From assembly GCA_016764415.1 (NCBI GenBank), contig JAESRY010000170.1, positions 1 through 12,564 on the forward strand: DNA of 12,564 nt, written 5' to 3'. Below, in pieces: positions 1-5,057 of this stretch (its first letter is position 1; each line of letters starts with the position of its first letter). This DNA is from Cycloclasticus sp. (GTDB taxonomy: Bacteria > Pseudomonadota > Gammaproteobacteria > Methylococcales > Cycloclasticaceae). The position numbers were made by a program, and so were the translations under genes. The notes below the pieces were generated by a model. It was not told where the DNA came from, did not search any database, and worked only from the letters and a program-made list of their open reading frames with translations.

Positions 1-169
1 GCCATATTAAGTTAACATGCTCTTAACGAGCCATAAGCACATCAAAAACCGCAAAAACTGAACCCACCCCCCCAAATTTCACTCTATGTTCATATCTCTA
101 ATAGGGGATTCTCCAACGCGAACAACTCACACAAAGTTGAAAAACGCTTAAATCTATGAGGTCGTAAAT

Positions 170-2638
170 ATGTCGAAAAAACCACCCCACAGCTCAATAC
201 TGGATCGCCAAAACTCAGCAATAAATCACAGTGCTAGTCTTGCTACTGCTTGGATGCTCACAGGCAAAGAATTAGACCAACAATATTTCGCCTTCAAACC
301 ACAAGAAAACATCTGGCTAGGGACATACTCATTCGAAGATAAATACGGAAAAATGGTCAATGCTTTTGGCTATGAAGATGACAAAGCAATCGTCACAATT
401 GCAGGTAGCAGAGCAGGCAAGGGAACAAGCGCAATCATCCCAACATTACTAAGCTATACAGGCTCAGTTTTTGTCCTCGATCCCAAAGGTGAGAACGCCA
501 AATTAACGGTAGAACGAAGAGGGGAAGGAAACGCTAAAATTCAAGGTATGGGACAAAAAGTCGCCGTCCTTGACCCCTTTAATGCCTCAGAAGTAGACAA
601 AAAATACAAAGCATCATTTAACCCCTTATCGGTCATTAAAAATGACAATAACGCCATTGGCATGTCAGATTCTATTGCTAATAGCCTGATTACTGTTTCA
701 GAAAATGCCGACCCTCACTGGCACGAAAATGCACAAGCGATACTCCAAGCACTCATATTGCATGTAAAGTCCTCAAAATTTATTTACGATAAAGATAAGA
801 ATTTAATCAAGGTAAGGCATTTACTTACAGGGGGAGACCCTGACAGAAAAGCCAATTTTTTAAAGAAATTTAATCGCCAGTTAGCTGAATTGGAACTTGA
901 ACTAGAAAGCCCTGATGATCCAGAAAATTGTGATGTTGATGCCATCACGCAAGAGATCGAGAATTTACAATCCGCGATAGCTGGATGCGAGAAAAAAAGC
1001 CCTTTTGACCACCTCATCGATGCAATGACATCTAATAAAGCTTTTGGGGGCATCATTGCTCGATGGGCTGAAAGTTATAAAAACACCGCACCCAATGAAA
1101 GAGCTGGGTTTATTACATCAGCAAAAACAAATACTAAGTTTCTCGAAGAACCTAAAATGCAAAGGGTTTTAGAGACAACCACCTTCCAGTTAGAAGAATT
1201 GCGCGATCCGAACAAGCCGTTCTCACTCTATTTATGTTTGCCAATCGGTGAACTGGCAGATCATGGACGGTGGCTACGCACCTTATTAATACAAACCATT
1301 AAAACATTTGAACGAATGGGAACAACTCCTGCTGGTCAAAGACCAACATTGTTTCTTCTTGACGAGTTTATGGCACTGGGACATATGCCAATCATTGAAC
1401 AATCGGCGGGTTTAATGGCTGGTTTTGGTGTGAAGTTCTGGTTTATCGTTCAAGATTTATCACAGCTAAAAAGGCACTACTCCAAAAGCTGGGAAACCTT
1501 CCTCGCTAATGCTGGACTAATTCAAGCGTTCTCTGTCGTTGATTTAGAAACTACGCAATACTTATCTAATCGTATCGGTAAGATAGAAATAGAACGCGAA
1601 ATGCGTTCTTATTCAAGCGGTAAATCAACTTCCCAAGGCACAAGCTCTAGCTCTGGTACGAGTACCAGTCGCGGTACGAGTTCAGGATCAGGCACAAGCA
1701 CAAATACTGGGTCATCGATGGGTGCGAACCAAGGGTATGCCCCTGGTACGAATTTTCATGGTGATCCATCACAAGCGTCTAACACTGGGAATCCTAGTGC
1801 TTCTTTTGTTGATACAGGTGCTTCAAGTGGCTCAAGTAGTGGGGCTGGAGCAAGTTATAATTCTGGTGCTAGTTCAGGATCAGGCACTAATTCCAGCTCT
1901 GGTACAAGCTCTGGTACTGGGTCATCAGAAGGGGAAAGCAGTTCTCTAAATTACGCGCAAGCAAATTTAGTCCCGCCTGACGAAATCGCGAAAGTCTTTT
2001 CAGCAGAAAATCAAAATCAATTATTATTAATTAATGGTTTTTACCCATTAATACTAGAACGCCGAAACTATTATGAATTCTCAATGTTTCAGCTTTTAGC
2101 TGGCATGGAACATATTAACTGGGAAAATGACCCACACACATTATTATTAAAACGCGATGTTGCACGAAGAAAAGAAAAAGAAGCCCAAGAAAGACAATTA
2201 GAATTCGATAATTTGCATCATCAAATGCAAAAGGATTTTAATAACAAATGCCAGATCGATATGGAAAATATTATCTCTGAAAGAACTAAAAAGACAATTA
2301 AATTTTTGTACCCAGCTTCTATAATTTTAAGTGTAATTATACTTACCACTTTAGTTTCAATCCGATCACTAGATGGTATTAATATAGCTTACTTCTTATT
2401 ACCTTTCGCTCTATTGGGTCGAGCGTTTTATTTAGAATACGACTTAAAGAAAGGGCTAAAAGACACAGCCCTACTTGAAAAAGAATACAATAATTCATCC
2501 TTAAAACGCTGGCGAGATAACAATAATTACGAGAAAGGTATTATTTCAACGAAGGTGTTTAACCAATTAAAAGAAAGACATTACAACACCTCTATTAAAG
2601 AAGCTAAGAAATTAAAATATTGGCGTTTTTCCATTTAA
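170..2638 (+). CDS. VirD4/TraG-type conjugative coupling ATPase with atypical C-terminus
   Basis: Type IV coupling proteins are hexameric ATPases that bring the relaxase-DNA complex to a secretion channel at the inner membrane. Seen: a P-loop GSRAGKGTS at residues 79-87, the conserved VLDPKGEN just after it (102-109), a Walker B strand PTLFLLDEF (392-400), and the family motif VQDLSQLKRHY (428-438). An inserted all-alpha region lies between about 180 and 345. Residues 482-593 are almost only Ser, Gly, Thr and Ala, and sit where related proteins carry a short loop before the LVPPDEI strand (600-606). The N-terminus has no hydrophobic segment, whereas VirD4 proteins usually start with two membrane helices; instead two hydrophobic stretches occur at about 711-731 and 737-755, after a charged helix. 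At 822 residues it is longer than most VirD4 proteins. The start is supported by TGAGGT 8 bases upstream. No other secretion-channel genes are in the window, so it probably serves a mobilizable plasmid. Confidence 0.92.
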   Translation: MSKKPPHSSILDRQNSAINHSASLATAWMLTGKELDQQYFAFKPQENIWLGTYSFEDKYGKMVNAFGYEDDKAIVTIAGSRAGKGTSAIIPTLLSYTGSVFVLDPKGENAKLTVERRGEGNAKIQGMGQKVAVLDPFNASEVDKKYKASFNPLSVIKNDNNAIGMSDSIANSLITVSENADPHWHENAQAILQALILHVKSSKFIYDKDKNLIKVRHLLTGGDPDRKANFLKKFNRQLAELELELESPDDPENCDVDAITQEIENLQSAIAGCEKKSPFDHLIDAMTSNKAFGGIIARWAESYKNTAPNERAGFITSAKTNTKFLEEPKMQRVLETTTFQLEELRDPNKPFSLYLCLPIGELADHGRWLRTLLIQTIKTFERMGTTPAGQRPTLFLLDEFMALGHMPIIEQSAGLMAGFGVKFWFIVQDLSQLKRHYSKSWETFLANAGLIQAFSVVDLETTQYLSNRIGKIEIEREMRSYSSGKSTSQGTSSSSGTSTSRGTSSGSGTSTNTGSSMGANQGYAPGTNFHGDPSQASNTGNPSASFVDTGASSGSSSGAGASYNSGASSGSGTNSSSGTSSGTGSSEGESSSLNYAQANLVPPDEIAKVFSAENQNQLLLINGFYPLILERRNYYEFSMFQLLAGMEHINWENDPHTLLLKRDVARRKEKEAQERQLEFDNLHHQMQKDFNNKCQIDMENIISERTKKTIKFLYPASIILSVIILTTLVSIRSLDGINIAYFLLPFALLGRAFYLEYDLKKGLKDTALLEKEYNNSSLKRWRDNNNYEKGIISTKVFNQLKERHYNTSIKEAKKLKYWRFSI
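1679..1887 (+). repeat. Direct DNA repeats inside the Ser/Gly-rich segment of the coupling protein gene
   Basis: A 17-bp word, AGTTCAGGATCAGGCAC, occurs at 1679-1695 and again exactly at 1871-1887, 192 bp (64 codons) later and in the same frame. Around both copies are further related words such as TCTGGTAC, GGTACGAGT and TACTGGGTCATC. This looks like internal duplication that built up the low-complexity linker and could change length by slippage or recombination. Confidence 0.8.
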
Positions 2639-2835
2639 TGAATACTTTTATTTGTAGTTATTGCCAACAAGAAAGACCTTGCAAAGGTAGGCGACGTTTA
2701 ACCGATTATGATAATTCTCTCCTTCATTATTGTGCTACTTGCATGAAAAACCCAATGGCGAGACGTAGAATGAAACTTGTTGCCTCTAAACATGATGAAG
2801 CATTTTGGAAAGCGTTCTATGAGGAATTTTCTTGA
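2638..2835 (+). CDS. Small Cys4 zinc-ribbon-like protein, coupled to the coupling ATPase
   Basis: A 65-residue protein. I place the start at the ATG that overlaps the previous stop (TAATG) and not at the in-frame TTG 18 bases upstream, because there is no ribosome binding site for either and the overlap indicates translational coupling. Two CxxC pairs are visible (Cys6/Cys9 and Cys32/Cys35, 22 residues apart), a spacing that fits a zinc ribbon. A basic patch (GRRR, residues 17-20) and a second one (ARRRMK) lie beside them, so nucleic acid or protein binding is possible. The C-terminal third is helical and acidic. I do not recognise a named family. Its link to the coupling protein suggests a role in DNA transfer, which is inference only. 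Confidence 0.72.
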   Translation: MNTFICSYCQQERPCKGRRRLTDYDNSLLHYCATCMKNPMARRRMKLVASKHDEAFWKAFYEEFS

Positions 2836-2885
2836 CATAGTGCCTTAAAAAATACTATTCCTTTAGCCTAATGAAAGGTTAAGGG

Positions 2886-3137
2886 ATGAGCTGTTCTCGT
2901 GATTGGGATGATGAAATAAAACAAGCTAGGCTTCTTTGGGAAAAAGAGGCTCAGCATGAAAAAGAACTCGAAAATTTCGATCCTGAAAGTGACCCTGCAA
3001 CATGGACAACAGCACAAATGACACAAATGCAAGAATGGCTCATAAATCGTGAACTTGAATTAAGAAGACTTAGATCAGTACGTGATTTGCCAGTAGGTGT
3101 GATCCAAGAACTAAAGAACTTTTACCAGCCACATTAA
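2886..3137 (+). CDS. Small charged helical protein of unknown function
   Basis: An 83-residue orphan with no signal peptide, membrane helix or motif I recognise. It is rich in Glu, Lys, Arg and Trp and looks helical almost throughout; residues 50-68 (WLINRELELRRLRSVRD region) could form an amphipathic or coiled helix. The ATG is supported by AAAGG about 7 bases upstream (2874-2878). It lies 50 bp after the zinc-ribbon gene on the same strand and could be the last gene of that transfer operon. Beyond it the strand switches, with convergent genes from 3223 on. Confidence 0.65.
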   Translation: MSCSRDWDDEIKQARLLWEKEAQHEKELENFDPESDPATWTTAQMTQMQEWLINRELELRRLRSVRDLPVGVIQELKNFYQPH

Positions 3138-3154
3138 AAAACCACCTATTTAAC

Positions 3155-3219
3155 ATAACATACATTATGCGTACTAAGTTATTGATTAATAAAGGGTTAT
3201 TTTTCATAACATATATTAT
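3155..3219. repeat. Pair of near-identical 14-bp AT-rich repeats between convergent genes
   Basis: ATAACATACATTAT (3155-3168) and ATAACATATATTAT (3206-3219) differ by one base and start 51 bp apart. The second is close to palindromic (12 of 14 positions). They sit in the 85-bp gap between convergent genes, where an operator is not expected; they could bind a protein or simply be remnants of duplication. A short hairpin GTTAT-TTTTC-ATAAC (3196-3210) overlaps the second copy. No convincing terminator was seen for either strand. Confidence 0.45.
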
Positions 3220-3222
3220 CAC

Positions 3223-3567
3223 TTAATGAGAATGCTCTAAATCTCGCGCAACAAATTCAGCGATTTTCTCTTTCATATAGTCTGATACGAGACTATGTTC
3301 ACGATCAAAATGGGTTTCCCATCTGATCGATTTATCTTCATCTTCTTCAAGATCAAAAACCATTCCTTTAGGTTTTTCTTTAAAAAATTCTGTGCCAGCA
3401 TCTTCTAAAAGCATTCGTGCCAGATCAACGGTGCAAGCGTGGCATCCGTTTGTATAACCATGAAGTAACTGCAACGCATCGCCGAGCATTTCTGTCGCTA
3501 AATCTTTGCCGTTAATAATGCCTTCTTGTTTCTCGATTTTATAACTGAGATCAATTTTATCTTTCAT
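3223..3567 (-). CDS. Acidic small protein of unknown function, last gene of a leftward operon
   Basis: A 114-residue, strongly acidic protein with no recognised family. Residues 38-46 hold the stretch YTNGCHACT with two cysteines separated by two residues (CHAC), and a very acidic run LEEDEDK is near residues 72-78. There is no signal peptide or membrane segment. Its ATG overlaps the stop of the upstream gene (TAATG on the minus strand at 3565-3569), which suggests translational coupling. High acidity is also a trait of DNA-mimic anti-restriction proteins, but nothing else in the sequence supports that reading. Confidence 0.68.
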   Translation of the reverse strand: MKDKIDLSYKIEKQEGIINGKDLATEMLGDALQLLHGYTNGCHACTVDLARMLLEDAGTEFFKEKPKGMVFDLEEDEDKSIRWETHFDREHSLVSDYMKEKIAEFVARDLEHSH

Positions 3568-3737
3568 TATTCATCGTCCAAATATAACGTAAATTGTTTA
3601 ATTTCTTGACCGTCTACCGTTGGATTGTGCCGTTGAAATTCAGCAAGGGATTGCTCTCTTGTCGGTTTCATTGTTCCCCAAAGTAAAGAGCCACGCAAAA
3701 CAACTGCGTAGCCCTTAAATTTTCTATTCTTCGCCAT
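3567..3737 (-). CDS. Small basic protein of unknown function
   Basis: I choose the ATG at 3737 (56 residues, beginning MAKNRKFKGY) and not the in-frame ATG at 3767, because the shorter form overlaps the upstream gene by only 14 bases and starts with a typical basic N-terminus. No strong ribosome binding site is visible for either start. The protein has a short beta-rich first half (YAVVLRGSLLWG) and ends in acidic residues. No family is recognised. It shares stop/start overlaps with both neighbours, so the four leftward genes are almost certainly one transcript. Confidence 0.58.
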   Translation of the reverse strand: MAKNRKFKGYAVVLRGSLLWGTMKPTREQSLAEFQRHNPTVDGQEIKQFTLYLDDE

Positions 3738-3921
3738 CCGAACGATCACGCGGTAACATTTTAACACGCCCCGTTATTGAAACGCCTGCTGGAATAATGA
3801 GGTCAAAGCCTTCGCCCTTCTCTTGGCTAAATGCTTTTCCAACTCTGTGCCACTGCGTTTTTACTTCGCCTGTAGACTTATCGGAGTATTCTTCTGGAAT
3901 CAATAAATTATAAATTTCCAT
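3724..3921 (-). CDS. Small conserved-looking plasmid protein (WHRVG...GFDLIIP motif)
   Basis: A 65-residue protein with the pattern TQWHRVGKAF, then GFDLIIPAGVSITGR. Small proteins with this W-RxG-F / G-F-IP-G-S-GR pattern are, from memory, common on proteobacterial plasmids and integrative elements near transfer or replication genes, and have no assigned function; I cannot confirm a family name. A small beta-barrel fold would fit. The ATG lies one base after the upstream gene's stop, and its own 3' end overlaps the next gene by 14 bases. Confidence 0.7.
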   Translation of the reverse strand: MEIYNLLIPEEYSDKSTGEVKTQWHRVGKAFSQEKGEGFDLIIPAGVSITGRVKMLPRDRSDGEE

Positions 3922-3922
3922 T

Positions 3923-4150
3923 TTAATGTCTTTCTGTTAATTCTTGTTGTTTTTCTAGTCGCTCTACCCTGTCCAAAAGCTCGGCGATTTGTTGATCTTG
4001 AATATTGTTTGATCGAAAAAAACCCTCCATGTGGCTATCAATTGATAATAAATGTTCATTCGTTTGGCGTTGCGCTTGTGCGAATTGATCCATTTTTTTA
4101 TTTAATGTTTTCATTAGTTGGTGCATTAGCTCCATGCTTTGATCTGTCAT
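3923..4150 (-). CDS. Small coiled-coil protein, first gene of the leftward operon
   Basis: A 75-residue, Gln/Glu/Leu-rich protein with two long helical stretches that look like coiled coil: residues about 5-30 (MELMHQLMKTLNKKMDQF) and about 50-72 (IQDQQIAELLDRVERLEK). It probably forms a homo-oligomer. The start is well supported by AAAGGA 6 bases upstream (4157-4162) and by a candidate promoter just beyond. No family is recognised; a regulatory or scaffolding role for the operon is possible but unproven. Confidence 0.7.
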   Translation of the reverse strand: MTDQSMELMHQLMKTLNKKMDQFAQAQRQTNEHLLSIDSHMEGFFRSNNIQDQQIAELLDRVERLEKQQELTERH

Positions 4151-4173
4151 AATATTTCCTTTCTACTACTAAT

Positions 4174-4201
4174 TTAATACACGTTTATTAACATTTGTTA
4201 A
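4174..4201 (-). promoter_or_regulatory. Candidate sigma70 promoter of the leftward operon
   Basis: On the minus strand, TTAACA (4196-4201) as the -35 box and TATTAA (4174-4179) as the -10 box are 16 bp apart. The boxes match 5 of 6 and 4 of 6 consensus bases. They lie 24 bp upstream of the ATG at 4150. An inverted repeat directly upstream (4204-4222) could be its operator. Confidence 0.5.
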
Positions 4202-4203
4202 AG

Positions 4204-4222
4204 GGTGCATGTGATATGCACC
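4204..4222. promoter_or_regulatory. Inverted repeat GGTGCAT-N5-ATGCACC, operator-like
   Basis: A perfect 7-bp inverted repeat with a 5-base spacer abuts the -35 box of the leftward operon promoter. The 9-bp word TATGCACCT that ends it is found again at 4478-4486 inside a second hairpin, so the two may bind the same protein or share a structure. Confidence 0.5.
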
Positions 4223-4386
4223 TCTGACCAACTGGCGAAGTTTAGGGGTAGCAAGTGCAAGGGCAGAATTTAAAACTTTTGTCCCGCGAGGAATGATCTG
4301 GTTTTCGATCAGGGGAAAAGTTTTTATTTCTGGCGTAGCTTTACCCTTGCAGGCGCGAGGGGTGAAATCCCTTAGCTTTTTAAAAG

Positions 4387-4557
4387 ATGTTTATCATGGA
4401 AAAATCGATTTTTGAGGCTCTGTACCCTCCTTTGAGCTGTTTTCTTTTGTTTTACATCTTTAGGCTCGTACTTAGGTTATGCACCTATGTACGGTGTTCT
4501 AGTCGCCCCCGAAAACATTTTTTTCATTGCCAAACGCTTTTGATCTTTTTCTTTTAA
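4387..4557 (+). CDS. Doubtful 56-codon open frame, hydrophobic
   Basis: ATG at 4387 (or 4396) to TAA at 4555-4557. The predicted peptide begins MFIMEKSIFEALYPP and is hydrophobic and cysteine-rich after that, with a basic patch near residues 40-44. No ribosome binding site stands out, and a strong hairpin (4467-4493) lies inside the frame. I list it because it is the only frame of any length upstream of the terminator at 4723-4755. It is more likely not a gene. Confidence 0.13.
   Translation: MFIMEKSIFEALYPPLSCFLLFYIFRLVLRLCTYVRCSSRPRKHFFHCQTLLIFFF
4467..4493. repeat. 27-base hairpin with one T-T mismatch
   Basis: CGTAC-T-TAGGT / TATGC loop / ACCTA-T-GTACG forms 10 base pairs interrupted by one T-T mismatch. 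It is the most stable-looking structure in the non-coding region other than the terminator. Either strand could form it as RNA, or it could be a protein site as DNA; it shares TATGCACCT with the operator-like repeat at 4204-4222. Confidence 0.55.
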
Positions 4558-4685
4558 GGGCTTCATTACCAGCCCTCTTCTCTCTTCGAGAGAATTCACC
4601 CGCTAGAATATTGTTTGAAGATGATGATTAAATGAAAACTTCATCGATGATTAACTTTTTTTTGATAGATTGATCGTGCCGTTAT

Positions 4686-4755
4686 GCGTGGAAACGCCTC
4701 TGCGGTGAAGGTGATACACCTGCCCTGCTCTGGCTTGTCTGGAGTAGGGTTTTTT
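4686..4755 (+). ncRNA. Candidate 3' end of a structured small RNA upstream of oriV
   Basis: Three hairpins follow one another on the plus strand: GCGT-GGAA-ACGC (4686-4697, a GNRA-type tetraloop), AGGTG-ATA-CACCT (4709-4721), and CCCTGCTC...GAGTAGGG (4723-4749) followed by six T. No convincing gene precedes them, so a rightward non-coding transcript that stops here is likely. The promoter and 5' end were not identified; TTGATA at 4662-4667 is a possible -35 box but lacks a well-placed -10. A role in copy-number control or insulation of the origin is inference. Confidence 0.3.
4723..4755 (+). terminator. Rho-independent terminator, rightward
   Basis: An 8-bp stem CCCTGCTC (4723-4730) / GAGTAGGG (4742-4749) with one G-T wobble, an 11-base loop and TTTTTT at 4750-4755. 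It would stop rightward transcription before it enters the origin. A weaker hairpin, TTCGG/CCGAA (about 4758-4779), followed by TGTTTTGTTTT, lies just downstream and may back it up. Confidence 0.75.
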
Positions 4756-4793
4756 ATTTCGGTGTCTAAAACCCCGAATGTTTTGTTTTAGAG

Positions 4794-4802
4794 TTATCCC
4801 CA
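4794..4802 (+). promoter_or_regulatory. DnaA box, imperfect (TTATCCCCA)
   Basis: Matches the DnaA consensus TTATCCACA at 8 of 9 positions. Together with the perfect box 55 bp downstream on the other strand, it places host DnaA at the origin. Confidence 0.55.
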
Positions 4803-4856
4803 CGGACTACGTTTTTTCTTGTGTGTGTTAATTTGTGTTAAGTATAAGTGTTACGC

Positions 4857-4865
4857 TGTGGATAA
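4857..4865 (-). promoter_or_regulatory. DnaA box, perfect (TTATCCACA on minus strand)
   Basis: TGTGGATAA on the plus strand is the exact reverse complement of the consensus DnaA box. It lies between the imperfect box and the AT-rich stretch that precedes the iterons, the usual order of an iteron plasmid origin. Confidence 0.8.
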
Positions 4866-4868
4866 AGG

Positions 4869-4900
4869 GGTAAAAAATATATTTTAATCAATAGATTACG
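4869..4900. other. AT-rich probable unwinding element of oriV
   Basis: The segment between the perfect DnaA box and the first iteron is nearly all A and T (for example TAAAAAATATATTTTAATCA). In iteron plasmids this is where the strands first open after Rep and DnaA bind. The assignment rests on position and composition only. Confidence 0.6.
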
Positions 4901-4910
4901 AAACTAGCCT

Positions 4911-5049
4911 GTATCTAATACCACGAACTTTTGTATCTAATACCACGAACTTTTGTATCTAATACCACGAATGTCTTGACACTGTATCTAATACCACGAA
5001 TACTCAGCCTGTATCTAATACCACGAACTTTTGTATCTAATACCCCGAA
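4911..5049 (+). repeat. Six iterons of the plasmid origin
   Basis: The 17-bp core GTATCTAATACCACGAA occurs exactly at 4911-4927, 4933-4949, 4955-4971, 4984-5000 and 5011-5027, and with one change (A to C at position 13) at 5033-5049. Start-to-start distances are 22, 22, 29, 27 and 22 bp, so copies 1-3 and 5-6 lie on the same helical face at two turns. These are binding sites for the RepA encoded directly downstream. Copy 4 lies inside the likely rep promoter, and copy 6 reaches the rep ribosome binding site, which suggests that RepA represses its own expression. Direct orientation and short non-spacer-like gaps exclude a CRISPR array. Confidence 0.95.
4976..5004 (+). promoter_or_regulatory. 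Candidate rep promoter embedded in the iterons
   Basis: TTGACA (4976-4981) is a perfect -35 box. A 17-bp spacer leads to AATACT (4999-5004), which matches 4 of 6 -10 bases. The spacer is occupied by iteron 4 (4984-5000), and the two irregular iteron gaps (29 and 27 bp) fall exactly around this promoter, so Rep binding would block RNA polymerase. Confidence 0.55.
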
Positions 5050-5057
5050 AGGAAAAG

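Larger units (their letters stand above)
4223..4722. other. Long gene-poor region with hairpins upstream of the origin
   Basis: No gene is convincing here. Structures seen: an imperfect direct repeat CTGGCGAAGTTTA (4232-4244) / CTGGCGTAGCTTTA (4331-4344); TGCAAGGG (4256-4263) inverted against CCCTTGCA (4344-4351); a perfect 14-bp palindrome AAAAATCGATTTTT (4400-4413); a long hairpin at 4467-4493; AGGGCT-N8-AGCCCT (4557-4576); TTCTCTC-TTC-GAGAGAA (4578-4594); an 8-T run at 4656-4663. The stretch CAAGGGCAGAATT (4258-4270) resembles, from memory, nic regions of TraA/MOBQ-type oriT sequences (CAAGGGCGCAATT), so an oriT here is possible but weak. Confidence 0.5.

Noticed and set aside
67..73. Seven-C run upstream of the coupling protein as a phase-variation switch
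   Set aside because: It is short, non-coding, and not placed between recognisable promoter boxes.
1722..1949. Hydrophobic Val/Leu-rich frame inside the coupling protein gene
   Set aside because: It is the +1 reading of the Ser/Gly repeat DNA and has the same low complexity; a by-product.
4557..4594. The two hairpins AGGGCT/AGCCCT and TTCTCTC/GAGAGAA as a terminator or an IncQ-type oriT
   Set aside because: There is no T run after either for a terminator, and the typical IncQ nic sequence does not follow the second hairpin.
4911..5049. Regular repeats that might be taken for a CRISPR array
   Set aside because: The gaps are 5-12 bp, far too short for spacers, and the array lies directly before a rep gene; these are iterons.
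5031..5057. Upstream TTG start for rep
   Set aside because: It lies inside iteron 6 with no ribosome binding site, whereas ATG 5058 has AAAGGA at a good distance.
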